Assembly: GCF_003259335.1 (NCBI RefSeq)
Contig: NZ_QLLL01000005.1
Location: 372,001-436,000 of the forward strand
Source: Chitinophaga skermanii
GTDB lineage: Bacteria; Bacteroidota; Bacteroidia; Chitinophagales; Chitinophagaceae
Direction of reading: 5' to 3'
DNA: 64,000 bases
Position numbers and translations under genes: made by a program. Shown piece by piece: positions 15,997 through 30,900 of this stretch. Below the pieces are notes generated by a model. The model worked only from the letters and a program-made list of their open reading frames with translations. It was not told the origin of the DNA and did not search any database. The number at the start of each line of letters is the position of its first letter. The first letter of the stretch is position 1.

Positions 15997-18900
15997 ATGA
16001 AAGCCTTTTTAGCGAAAGCTTTGAAGGGCTATGCTATGATTGGCTTAATGCTATTGTCGACCTTACAACTGGATGCCCAATTCACGATTACAGAATCATT
16101 CAAAGGAAATACCGCGGGTGCATTAACCCTTGGAGGAACAGCACAACTTACTTCGGGCACAATAGATCCTACCAACAATGGTTGGCTGCGCTTAACAAGT
16201 GATGCCCAGAACCAAGTTGGGTGGGGATATTTAAACCAAAGCTTTCCAACGAATTTGGGGGTGTTTATCGACTTTGAGTATGTTTCTTGGAGAAGAAGTA
16301 ATGCAGGTGGAGGTGGTGATGGATTTTCCGTGTTCTTATTTGATGCAGCTACGCCTACTTTTCGTATTGGAGGAGATGGTGGTAGTTTAGGCTATGCACA
16401 GCACGGTTCTGTGCCTGGTTTGGCAGGGGGGTATATTGGAATTGGTATTGATGAATATGGCAACTGGTCGCGCTGTACGGATAGCAAAGTAGGAGGGGAT
16501 GTTACCACAACAGGTAATTGCGCCAATGCTAACTCGAAAGATTTTATAGCGGCGAGAGGCCCGGCAAGCACGAATTATGCGTATATGAACGGGAACTATG
16601 CAGGCACCAGTGTGGATTACGATGTTATTACAAGCACCCGGCCATCAGCAACGGCCTATTACCGCCGTATTCAAATCAAAATAGAGCCAATCCAAGGCAG
16701 CAATAATTACAACCTTACTGTATTACTAAAAACCTCTGCAAACGGTAGCTTCAAAACCGTTTTTGGTCCCGTTGCCAGCCCTGCAGCCCCTGCTAACTTG
16801 AAATTCGGTTTCGCAGCTTCTACAGGGTCGGCTTCTAATATCCACGAGTTAAGAAATATCATTATTACTACGCCTGGTAATTTGAGTGTATTGTCGAGTG
16901 TAGACAAGCCAATGGTGGGTGTGAATGAAGATCTTACTTACAAGGTAACCGTGAATAACCAGTCGAATGCACGCGTAACTGGGTTGCCATTAACGAATAA
17001 CTTTTCAGTTCCTGCTACCTTCCAAGTAAAGTCGATCAATTTTTCTAACGATGGTTACGCTAATAATACCGCCACAAACTATACCAATACTTCTTTGAAT
17101 GGTGCACTGTTAAGTATGGACGCCAATAGTACGGCAACATTTACGATAAAAGGTACAGTTACTGGTTTACCACCAGGTGGGAATTTATCTACAAAAGCTT
17201 ACTTAACACGTAATATACCGGGGATACCGGATAATGATCCAACCAATGATACTTCGATAACGGCTGTATCAGTGCAATCGATAGATTTAGCCATTCGAAA
17301 GGTAGTGAATGGTAGTCTTTCTAAAGGAAGTAATGGGTCGTATACACTTACTGTTACGAATAATGGCCCTTCGGCTAAGCCGGCTAATATAGAGATGAGT
17401 GTATCGGATTTCTTACCGGCTGGTTTAACCTTGAATGGTTCGCCTACAGGTTCAGGGTGGACGATCATACCTTACGGCAGTACTGGATTTATTGCTAAGA
17501 GTTCTGATGGGTTATCGGTAGGGGCCACGGCACCTCCTATAACGGTACCTGTGACTGTTTCTCCTACAGCCCCGGATAGAATAATTAACAGTGCTGAATT
17601 GCAATATATTTATGATAATTATTCACCGAATAATATTGCTTATGATACTTCTGAAACCCGTTCTACAGCGGATTTAGAATTGGTTTCGATTGATGTAGAT
17701 AAAACACAGATTTGTATTGGCGATAGCGTACGATATACTGTTGTTGTTAGAAATAATGGTCCAGATAGAGCGAATGGTGCAACGTTTATATTTTCTGCGC
17801 CTAGCGGGTTTACTTCATTGAATTTTATAGGTGCTAGTATGAGCGGGGCAGGTAATTTATATCCAGGAACAATTAGTAACGGTATATATACAGCGAAAGT
17901 AGACCTTATTGCTAACGGAACAGCCACTTATGTAATAGTAGCAAGAAATACTTCCATACCTTCTGCGGGCAGTGGTACATATGTGGCCAGTATTATGCGC
18001 TCGGGTAGTACCTATGATCCTGATGCAACTGATCCAAATGTTAGTAACCCAACAGATCCGCAACACGAATGTGATGCGGCACCATCTGGTGTTGGCTGTA
18101 ATAATATTAAATCGGGTACAACACTCATATTTGCCCAGCCAACAAAAGCCAATGCTGGTCCTGATACAAGAACGTGCTTAGGTGTTACCGTTTTCTTAAA
18201 CGGTAATAATCCAACAATTGGTAAAGGCACATGGACCCAAGTGAGTGGACCAACAAATGCTGCTATTCTAAACCCGAATAGTGCTAGAACACAGGTGGAT
18301 CAAATGGGCGTAGGTACTTATACATTTGTATGGAGCATAGCGAATGGTCCTTGTGCAATAAGTAGGGATACCATTTTATATACAGTAGACCCAATTCCTA
18401 ATCCATCTAATGCGGGGCCAGACCAAACATTATGTAATGTTACCACTACTACCTTAACAGGAAGTAATCCAATACCGGGTGCAACGGTAACCTGGACCGT
18501 ATTAGCGGGTCCGAATACACCTACGATTGTTTCCCCGAATGCGATTACAACAGCTATTAATAACCTTGTACCGGGTACATACCGTATTAAATATGATATC
18601 AGTAGTGGCAATTGTACGCCTACAACTGATACGATGAATATAGTGGTAAGCGCTTTACCTACAGTTGCCAATGCTGGGCCCGACCAAGAACAATTTAATA
18701 GTGGCGTGTTTGGAATGCAAGGGAATACCCCAACAGTTGGCCAAGGTACTTGGAAAGTAGTAGCGGGTGCAGCTACAATTGTAAACGTGAATAACCCAAC
18801 GGCCACTGTGAACATGGCGGCACCGGGATCGGCCACATTGGTTTGGACTATTGCAAATGGTAGTTGTCCTCCATCAACAGATACAGTGGTAATTACCTAT

Positions 18901-21900
18901 ACAAGGAGAACGGCTGTAACAATTACTAAAACGGATAATGGGAATTACCGAGCCGGTGAAGAATTGGGATACATCATTGTAGTGAAGAATGCAGGTCCTA
19001 CGGACGCTACGAATATTGAAGTGAATGATGTGTTGTCGTCACTATTGTTCGAGAATGCAAGTTGGAATGCACAAACGACAGGTAATGGTGTATTAATATC
19101 ACCTGCATCAGGTACCGGCTTAAATATCCAAGCAAATGCTACCATTCCAGCCGGTGCGAATAATGCGATTACAATAACAATTCGTGCAAAATTACTATCT
19201 ACCTTAAAAGGTGGAACTAATGTTTCGAATATTGCACGGGTATTAAATACAACACAAACGCCGGCTCCTAACGCAACAGTTACTGGAACAATTATAAATA
19301 GGCCGCCAGTAGCAGTCGCCGATAATTATTCTACAGTACGTGATGTACCTGTTTCAGATACGGTTACAAAGAATGATTATGATCCGGATGGTGATGTAAT
19401 TACTGTGAATACAACACCTTTCACTCCACCACGAAATGGAACCGTTGTATTACGAGCCGATGGATCATTTACCTATACACCGAATGCCTCTTTTGTGGGT
19501 GTAGATTACTTTACGTATACAATTTGTGATCCTGCGGGATTATGTGCAAATGGAGAAGTATCCATTAATGTTGGCCCGGCACAAGCAGCACTTTCTATCA
19601 GGAAAGTTGCAGATAAAGACACGGCATTAGTAGGTGCATCATTAACTTATACTGTGTATTTAACGAATAGTGGTCCTAGTCCTATTCATCCAACAGAAGT
19701 ATTTTATATTCAAGATCAAATACCGAATGGCTTCCAGTTAAGTAGCTTCACAGTAAGTGAAGGTACATTGAATCAATCCAATGGTGCATGGACAGGTGTT
19801 GATTTCACACCTGGTAAAACCATCTTTGCTACACTGGTGGGTACCATTCGTTCCGATTATAATCAACCTCAAATCCAAAACATCGTAACGGTACAGCCAC
19901 CGAATAATGTCATTACAAATACGCCAAGTACTTCTATCACCACCCCGGTGAAACGTGCAACTGATTTGAGCATCGTAAAAACTGATAATAGCGACACCTT
20001 CGTGCCTGGTTCAACGGTTACCTATACCATTACGGTGTCTAATACCGGCCCTGCAGATGTGTTGAATGCTGTTGTTAGGGACGATTTGCCAACCGGTATA
20101 AACAATGCTACATGGACAGCCACTACTTCGGGTGGAGCGCAAGTAAATGCGAGTGGTAATGGTGCTATAAATGCGAATGTGAATATGCCTGCAGGTTCAC
20201 AAGTGGTGTTTAAATACAGTATCCAGGTGCCTGCAAATTACCCCGGCAACTTGGTTAATACAGCAACAGTTACAGCCCCACAAGAAATTACAGAAACGAA
20301 CACTTCGAATAATACATCAACAGATATAGATACCCCTATTCAGCAATTTGATATCGATGTTGTAAAAACAGGGCCTACGCAAGTAACGGCCGGTAATGCT
20401 ATTACATACAGCTTCACAATTACGAATAATGGGCCATCTGATCTAGTGAATGCATTTATCGCGGATACAATCTCTGCAAAGGTTACTAATGTAACTTATA
20501 CTGTAGCAACAACAGGTAATGCTAGTGCTACGGTTAGCAATGGTAGTGGAAACCGTATTAGCTTCAATGGTAATATAAAAGCTGGTGCCGGCAATAGTAT
20601 TACGGTTACAGTAAATGGTACTGTGGATCCTTCTGCTACTGGTTCGTTCCGTAATGTTGCATATGTGAAACCAAGTGGTAGTGATAATGTTTCATCAAAT
20701 ATTGTTATATCAAATATTAATACAACATCTGGTGTTTCAATATCCAAAACGGGTCCTGTTACAGGTAGAGTAAAGGCAGGTGAAAAGATAAATTATACTG
20801 TAAGGGTATCTAATATAGGGCCATCTAATGATCCACATATTGTAATAGCGGATGCAGTTCCGAGTAATATTGTAAATGTAACTTGGATTGCAACTGCCAA
20901 AGGAAATGCTCAAATTGTTGCGGGCGCACCAACTAGCGGGGCTGGCAATAATATTAATACGGCGGCCAATATCCCGATAGATGATACTAATTACATTGAG
21001 TTAACTATAACTGGTACCGTTTTATCATCTGCCAGTGGTAACCTACATAATGTGGCTACAGCTACCAGCAGTTCGGGTGATATGAAATCTGCTGAGAATA
21101 TTACACAAGTGGAAGTGGAACCAGCTTTGCAAGTAACTAAAAGTGGTCCTGCCACTGTAAATGCCGGCGAAACAATTGATTATACAATTGTCGTTCGTAA
21201 TGCAGGTCCTTCAGATGCCATCAATACATCCATTACAGATGCGTTAGACCCGTCGATTACAAATATTACATGGACAGCCGTAGCGGCTGGGAATGCCACT
21301 ATTACTAGTGGTGCCACCGGTAGTGGTAATGCCTTAGAAGTACGTGCGAATATTCCAGCAGGAAATAGCCATACAGTAACGATACGTGTAATAGGTACCG
21401 TAAAACCAAGTGCGCAGGGTGTTATTAATAATGGGGCTGCTGCCATGGTACCTGGTATAACAACCGTTACATCTAACCTAGTTCAAACTACCATTACAAC
21501 GAAAGGTAAGATTGATATAGTAAAATCTGGGCCGGCAACTGTTGCGGCCGGTGATAAAATTACTTATCAAATTGTTGTTACCAACCAAGGGCCTTCCGAT
21601 CTATTCAATGTAGCTTTCGTGGATACCATCTCAAGTCGGCTATTAAATCCTACCGTTCAGATGACGATGGGAGATACTGCCGGGTTGAATAGTTATAGCC
21701 GCGTTGACTCAGTTTTCCGTGCAAATGCAACATTACGTGCAGGTACGGCTAATAGGATTGTTATTGAAATTTCAGGCACTGTGGACCCCGGGTTTGAGGG
21801 TATTATCGAGAATACGGTATTTGCTATTTCAGGCAATGAAAGAACACCTTCAAATACAGTGGTTACGGCTGTTACCAATGATGCAAAAATTGCTATTCAA

Positions 21901-24900
21901 AAGAATGGACCTCTATTTGCAATACCAGGTGGAACAATCGATTATCAAATTATTGTGACGAATACAGGTGTGTCGAATGCGAATGATATTGAGATAGATG
22001 ACTTAGTACCGGATGACGTTATAGATGTAACCTATACTGTTACAACACAAGGTAATGCTACTGCAAGATCGGCTTTCGGTAGTGGTAATATGATTAATTT
22101 TTCTGGCAGTATCCCAGCAGGTAAAGCAAACTTGATTATTGTGGATGTACACGGTCGTATTAAATCAACAGCTACAGGTAGCATGTTGAATATTGCGACT
22201 GCAGATTATCAAAATAAGCAAGAAGTACGCGATTCGGTACAAACGAATTTGGTGGTAAGTAACACGATCAATCTAGAGAAAACGGCACCGGCCACGGTAG
22301 ATGCAGGAGGTATCTTAACTTATACATTAGTGGCATCTAATCTTGGACCATCTGATGCAAGGCAGGTAACGATTGGAGATGTGGTGAGCCCTCAATTGTC
22401 TAATGTAACGTGGACAACCCGTGCGGAAAAAAATGCGTCGATTGTTTCCGGTGGAACAGGTACAGGTAATAATGTGAGCTTGGTAGTGCATTTGCCGGCG
22501 GATACATCGAAAGTAGTCATAACGATTTCTGGTACAGTGAATCCAAGTTTTACCGGTAACATTGAAAATGATGCCAATGCTGTTGCTGATGGAAATGCTA
22601 CGATCAGCAATAATGTACGTACGGAAGTAAAAGCTAACCCTACTATAAAAGTCAATAAATCTGGTCCTGCTACGATTAATGCCGGTGAGCAAATCGATTA
22701 TACGGTGATTGTTACAAATGAAGGTCCGTCGAACGCTGTTGACATTGCTTTGCGGGATATTGTACCAACCATGATTGAGAATGTTTCGTGGACAGCTACG
22801 GCATCTGGTTCGGCAACAGTTACATTGGGTGCTAGTGGAGTGGGTAGTATTGTGAATGCGCGTGGAGATATACCTGCTGGAACGGGTAACCAGGTCGTAT
22901 TACGTATTAAAGGAACAGTAAATGCTTCTTTTGTAGGGCAAATTGAAAATAGGGCAGTGGTAACGTCTACAAATGGTAACGATACTTCTAATATTGTGAC
23001 TACAACTGTTACCAATGAAGCCAATTTGAATTTGGTGAAGATAGGTTCCGATACAGTGGCTGCCGGTAATGAAGTGAGTTATGTATTAGTATTACAAAAT
23101 GCCGGGCCTTCTAATGCTAAGAATGTAACGATTCGAGATGTGGTGCCGGCAACTATTTCAAATGTTACTTGGAGAGCTATTACCATAGATAGTGCTACTA
23201 TAACCAGTGGGGCAACTGGAACCGGTAATGTTGTTAATGTAACCGGTGATATTATTGCTGGTAGTAACCACGCTATTTTGGTATTTGTTGACGGTACGGT
23301 GGCGAATGATTTTGCGGGTTCTATAGTGAACAAGGCATATGCATTAAGTTCGTCAACAGATAGCATCGCTTCGAATGAAGTGATGACGGTGGTAACGAAT
23401 GAATCTAAATTAGCAATTGGTAAATCGGGTCCGATTATTTCGTTGGCAGGTGGAAAGATTGTGTACCATATTGTGGCAATTAACCAAGGACCGTCATTTG
23501 CGCGGAATGTAAATATAACAGATATTGTACCTGCTGATATTACCAATGTAGCTTGGACGGCAACAGTGGGCGGAAATGCAACGATTGCCGGTGCTACAAA
23601 TGGAACAGGTAATAATATTACAATTGTAGGTGATATTGCACCGAGTGTTAATGGCGATAATAGGATTGAAATTACTGTTACAGGCGAAATAAGCCCAGCA
23701 TTTGCAGGTGCTTCTATTCTGAATCAAGCATCAGCAGTAGTGCCTGGTGGCATAGCCGCTAAAGATTCAGTTACAACCCGCGTGCGTCAATTACCAAATG
23801 TGAAAATTGTTAAATCAGGCCCTGCTGAAATAGCAGCTGGGGAAACAGTAACATACAATATACATGTAACCAATGATGGACCATCAGATGCACCACGCGT
23901 GGCAATTAGTGATTTACTCGCGGCAGAATTTGATAGTGTAGCTTGGACGGTAACCACAAGAGGCGATAGTACAAAAGTTTCGGCAACTAGTGGTACTGGG
24001 CCAGTAATACTTACAGGGGCTATTCCAGCGGATACGTCATCTTCAATCGACATTGTTATCAATGCAAGAGTGCGTGCTGACTTTGCAGGTCCGGGAATAA
24101 GTAATACAGCAGCTGCCATACCTGATGGATTTTCTCCGGTAACATCTACGGTTACGACGATTGTAAAATCGACTGCTAAATTATCGATCAGTAAATCTGG
24201 ACCTGCTACAGTAGTAGCGGGCGAGTCAATCAATTATAATATAACGGTAACGAATACTGGACCGTCACTTGCGCGTAATGTAATAATTACAGATACGATT
24301 AGTAATCTTATCAGTAATCCTGTATGGACAGCGACTACTACTAATGGTGCGAGTGTAACGGTTTCTAGTGGCACAGGTAATGTACTAACGGTTGGTGTCA
24401 TTCCTGCTAACAATGGTAGCGTTGTCGTAAATGTGCGTGGTACTGTGCCATCGAGTGTTAGGGATACTACTATAATAAATACAGCTTCGGCGGCATTACC
24501 GGCAGGATATACAGATTCTATACCTGTAAGAAGTACGGTACGCACTCAAGTGATGGAAGAAGCCGATCTTCAAATAGTTAAATCTGGTCCTGCTACCAAA
24601 GCGGCCGGTCAATCAATTACATATAGAATTGTGGCCAGTAACCGTGGCCCATCTGATGTAATAGGTGCTTATTTGAAAGATGAGATACCGCCGAATATTA
24701 CACTGACAGGAGCCACCATCACCACAACGGGTAATGCTTCTTACACTACATTACCACCGAATGGAAACATTCTTTCGATGAATGCAAATATTCCGGCAGG
24801 TGCTGCTAATAGGATTATTATTGAAATCAGTGGAATTATTGATCCTGCAACACCACCAGGTATATTATCTAATACAGCTATTATTCAAGCACCATCAAAT

Positions 24901-27900
24901 GTTACTGATAATAACCTCAGCAACAATACGAGCGAGGTTTCCACTACAATTACCAACGATGTCGGCGTACTGATTTCAAAATCCGGTCCAGCAAATATTA
25001 ACGTAGGCGACTCTATTACTTACATTGTTGAAGTAACCAATAACGGAGCTTCCAATGCAACAGGTGTTGTTATTACAGATTTGGTGCCTGCAGATATTGA
25101 GCAAGTAACATGGACGGCGGTTGCTTTGGGCAATGGTGCTACCACCGTAAGCGCTCCAAGCGGTACAGGTAATAACATTAATCTAACAGCTGATATTGAA
25201 GGTACAACTGCAGGACCAGGTATGGTTACAATAACCGTACATGGTGTGGTGAGTCAACTTTCAAATGCTACGGTTTCCAATAGTGCATATGCAACCTTTG
25301 GTGGAGAAATCGACACTAGTATGGTGGTTACGCAGGTTAATACTTCAACAGATCTTACAATTAAGAAAACAGCCCCAAGTGAAATTGGCGCAGGTGAATT
25401 GATTCGTTATGTAATTGAAGTAGGTAATAATGGGCCTGCTAATGCAGTAGGTGCTAGTATTGTTGATAATATACCAAGTACCATTTCTAATGTTACATGG
25501 ACTGTTACCACAAGTGGTGGCGCAACAATTAATACGCCAAGTGGTACTGGAAACACAATTAACTTAACTGCTGGTATTCCTGCACACACGGGGATTATTA
25601 CAATTGAAGTAGTGGGTAATGTAGATCCTTCTTATGTAGGAGCGATTACGAATACAGCAACAGCAACACCACCAGCAGGCGTAACTGATCCAACACCGGC
25701 TGTGGCAACTGTAAGTACCAATGTTGTTTCCAAACGACTTTTACAAATAGTGAAAACAGGTCCATCTACTATGGCAGCAGGAGAAAGGATTAATTATTCT
25801 CTTTTAATAACGAATAGAGGTCCTTCAAATGCCAATAATGTGTTGATTACGGATGCAATTCCAGTCGAAGTAATAAGTCCATCATGGAACTCATCTGCTA
25901 CGAATGGAGCAGCCATATTATCTCCTGGATTGGGAGCCGGTAATAATTTAGCTATTCGAGCCAATATACCGGTAGGGGGTAGAGTATTGGTTACGATCAG
26001 CGGTGTTGTAAATGGAAGTTTCAGCGGGGTTATTAGTAATACAGCGCATATAGAAGCGGGCGATATTGAGTTGAATAGTAATACAATTAACACCACTGTT
26101 AATAATGCTGCGAATGTGAAAATTACGAAATCGGGTAGCAGTACAGTAAATGCCGGCCAAACATTGAATTACCAATTACTCATCACTAACCAAGGACCTT
26201 CAACTGCACAGAATTTCGCAGTGTTGGATAGTTTGTCAAATGTGTTGAATAACATTACTTGGACGGCAACGGCTACGGGTAATGCAAGTATTGTAGGTGG
26301 AACTATTACAGGCACTACACGCATAATTGGATTTACTGCCACTATCCCAGTAGGCACATTGAACACAGTGCTTGTAAATGTTACAGGTACTGTTGCCGCA
26401 AATGCTACCGGCCAAATTGTGAATTACGCTACTGGAACTATGAATAATGGCGGTATGGTGGTAAGTGATACTGTTACGACAACGATTAATAATAGCGCAA
26501 ATCTAAGAATCACTAAATCAGGACAAGATACAGTAGCAGCGGGCAATTCATTACAATATGAAGTAAATGTTTATAACGATGGGCCTTCCGACGCAACAAA
26601 TATTATTGTTAGGGATATTGTGCCAAGTATGTTGCAAAATGTAACATGGACAGCTACGTCGGCTAAGAATGCAAGCATTATTGGTGGTGATATTACGAAT
26701 GGAACAGGTAATGTGAATTTTGTAGCGAACATCCCAGTTAATGGAAGCATTAAGGTGCGTATTATGGCCAATACAGGTGCCGATGCAAATGGTACTATAA
26801 CCAATACTGCAGTTGCTGTAAAATCGGCTACAGACAGTACGTTGTCAAACCAAGTAGTAACAAGGATTATCAACAGGTCAAATATTAAAATTCGCAAAAC
26901 TGGTCCTGCTATTGCAGCAGCAGGAAATACGATTCAATACCAAGTGGTGATTAATAATAGTGGTCCTTCGAATGCTAACAATGTTACTGTGAGTGATATT
27001 GTGAGTGACACATTACAAAATGTGAGTTGGTCTGCTACAGCTGAAGGAACAGCTACAATTGTTGGGGGGAATAAAACCAATATTGCAGGCGATGTAAACC
27101 TTGTAGGTAATTTACTGGCGGGCGATAGTAACAGGATTGTGATCAATATCCAGGGCACCATTGCACCAACTTTCCGTGGTATTATTCGCAATACTGCATC
27201 TTACCAAGCTAGTGGAAGCACAACAAGTGTAAATAGCAACGAAGTACAAACAACCATCGTGCTGCAACCAAACTTGCGCATTGCGAAAAGTGCGCCAGAT
27301 AGTTTAGCTGCCGGCAAGGATATCCATTACACGCTGTTAACAACGAATAGTGGGCCATCCGACGCAACAGCAGTTCAAATCAATGACCTAGTTCCTACAA
27401 GTATTAGTCAAGTACGCTGGTCGGCTACAGCAATTGGTGCCGCCAGTATTACAAGTGGAGCAACGGGAACTGGTAACCAAGTGGCAATTATTGCCAACAT
27501 CCCAGCGGGTAGTAATAACCAAGTAGTGGTACAAATCGATGGACTTGTAAATGGTAATTATACCGGCATTATTAAAAACCGTGCATCGGTTGATACAGCA
27601 GGCGTACCGGCAGCGATGGACTCAACCAATACACAAATTGTAAATGCTGCGGCGCTTCGCATCACGAAAACCGGTCCATCTACGGCCGTTGCCGGCGGTG
27701 GTATTTCATATACCATGCGCTTAGTGAATAATGGTCCTTCGAATGCGAGCGGTATTACATTCTCTGATGTTATTCCATCAGCTATTCAAAATATAAATTG
27801 GCGGGTAAAAGCGAATGGAAATGCTACGATAGGTACACTGAAAGAAGTAACGGGTACTAGTAGTACAATTTTATTTACATCGAATATCCCGGCAGGCGAT

Positions 27901-30900
27901 ACAAATGCGATAGATGTTACAGTTTCGGGAACGATTGATCCTAGTTATGTAGGAACGATTGTTAACAAAGCTTTCTATCGCGATGCACAGAATAAAACGG
28001 ATAGTGCTAGTGCTACTACGGTGGTGAATAATGTTGCGAATGTTACGATACGGAAACGCGTCAATGGCACTGGCGTATCAGGCAGTAATGTAAGTTATTC
28101 GATTACGGTGAATAACAATGGCCCGTCGAATGCGAAGAATTTAGTGATTGAAGATGTTGTACCAGCCGGCATACTTGTAAGTGGTTGGACAGCTAGCCCA
28201 TCGGGTAATGCAATTGTAACGGGAGCAACTAGCGGTACGGGTAATAATATTGTAGTAAATGGTAGTATTGAAGCAGGAAGCAATAATGCGATCAATATTC
28301 AAATAGCAGGTACTATTTTACCAAGCACGTTGGCATCTACAATTGTTAACCGTGCTACGGTGAGTGATACGAGTGGTCGATTAGCCATTGATTCAGCCAC
28401 CTTGCTAGTTCGCCAGGAATGGAATGTAACCTTGCAAAAACTGGGAACATCCACTGTTGTGGCTGGTGAATCTATTCAATACACCATTAAAGCTAAGAAT
28501 GTTGGTCCTTCCGATGCAAATGCAATGCGTATACAAGATGTTTTGCCACAAGGTATACAAAATGCTACTTGGACGGCCGTTGCTACAGGAACAGGTGTAA
28601 CGGTATCGCCTGCAAATGGAACGGGTAATATTGATGCTTTGGTGGCAATTCCGGCAGGAGCAAATAATGATGTTACATTTACTATTAATGCGAACACTGA
28701 TCCTGGCTATAATGGTAATAACATCGTGAATAAAGCAAGTATTACAACACCAGGTAACATGCTCATCCAAGATAGCGTTATAACAAATGTGCAAACGATT
28801 ACCGGTGTGAAGATTGAGAAATCTGGTAATACCCAAGCTATTGCAGGGGGCATTATGAGTTATTCCATTAACGTAACCAATGATGGGCCGTCTATGGCAA
28901 GAGATGTGGCGATTAGGGATATTTTACCTGTAGAATTGATAAATGCAACTTACACTGTAACAACAAGTGGAGGGGCAACTGTGAATACTACCAGTGGAAG
29001 TGGTAATGTTAATATAATTGCACAGATTCCTGCTACAGTAGGACTTGTAACGATTAAGATTGATGGAAGATTGCATGCAAACACAACTGCCAGTATGATA
29101 ACGAATACTGCTTATGCGAATAGCGACTCGAGTGTGTTCCAAACAGGTGTGTTGCGGGTAGCAGACTTAGCTATTGTGAAAAGTGGTCCTGCTAACAAGA
29201 TTGCGGGCGAGAATATTGTTTATAAATTAGAAATTACCAATGCAGGCTTCAGTGATGCGCCGAATACTTTAATAGAGGATATTATACCGGCAAGCATAGT
29301 GAATGGTCGTGCTGTTGTAACTACAGTTGGCAGCGCAACCATTGTTTCGCAGAATTTGGATGCTAATAATGTATTGCGTGTTATTGCAAATATCCCGGCA
29401 GGTACCAATAATAAAGTGAACATAGATGTATTAGGTATAGTAGATCCAAGTACTGCACCGGGTGTTATTACTAATACCGCGAATGTTACTGCAGGACAGG
29501 GTGTGGTTGAATTAACCACTACAAACAACAGCAGTACAGTTTCCACCATAGTAAGTACAGATGTTGGTGTAAATATTTCGAAAACGGGTCCTGCATCTGT
29601 GAATATCGGCGATACTATTCGGTATACTATAGAAGTTCGTAATAGTGGTATTTCAACTGCAACACCTGTAGCCATTAGAGATAATGTACCGAATGTAATT
29701 ACGAATGTTACATGGACGGCCAGGCCGGTGGGTATTGGTTCAACGGTTAGTCAAACTACAGGCAGTGGAAATAACATTGCTTTAACTGCTACTATCCCGG
29801 GCACTTCATCCGCAGCAGGAAGCGTGCTCATTGAAGTACAAGGCATAGTAAGTAGTAGTGCGGGAAATACAATTATTAACGTTGCAGAAGTTGAATACGA
29901 TGGCAATAGAACTAGTACGGTTACAACAGTTGTGAATCGTTCTGTGGATTTACAAATACGAAAAACAGCACCACCTATTGCCGATGCGGGTTCGCCAATT
30001 CAATATGTATTGCAGGTCCAAAACTTTGGCCCGGCGGCAGCGCAGAATGTACATATTCTTGACAACATTCCGCCATCTATTTTAAACCCAACATGGCGTG
30101 TGACAACAAGCGGAGGGGCTACGAGTACGGTAACATCAGGATCGGGTAACGTTTCATTCAATGCTAACATCCCAGTTAATACAGGCTTGGTAACTATAAC
30201 CGTCGATGGTCGAATTGCACCAACATTTGCTGGAACTATTACAAACATTGCTACAGCAGATCCTGAACCTGGTGTATTTGATCCAACAAAAGCTATTGCT
30301 TTAGTGGTAACGAATGTATTAGCAGAAAGTGGATTAACGATTAAGAAAGCCGGACCAATTGAGTTGCCGGCAGGCGCTACAATCAATTACGAGTTAGATA
30401 TTACGAATGATGGCGAATTGACAAGAACAGGTGTCGTAATTAATGATCCTATTACAGCGGATATTCAAAATGTAAGCTGGACAACAGCTGCTTTTGGTGG
30501 CAGTACAATAACTGCTGGTGCAACAGGAACAAGTGCAAACGTAAATGTTACAGCAGATATCCCGGTGGGAGGCCGTGTGAGAGTGTTTATCCAAGGAACA
30601 TTAGGCAGAAGTGTAACTGATTTTGTTCGTAATACAGCCACCGTTACTTATAACACGGAAGTAACGAATAGTAATACTATCCTTACATTGGTAACAGCCG
30701 TTCCTACAATTCAAATCACCAAAGCTGCATCGGCAAGGCAACTAAAAGCAGGTGAGCAATTAACCTACAACTTGGTGTATACAAATAGTGGTCCTTCTAA
30801 TGGCAACAGCCTTATCTTAAGTGATACGGTAGCTACAGCATTACGTAATGTAAATTGGACAGCTACTGCAACAGGTAATGCCAATATAAATGGTGTATCA

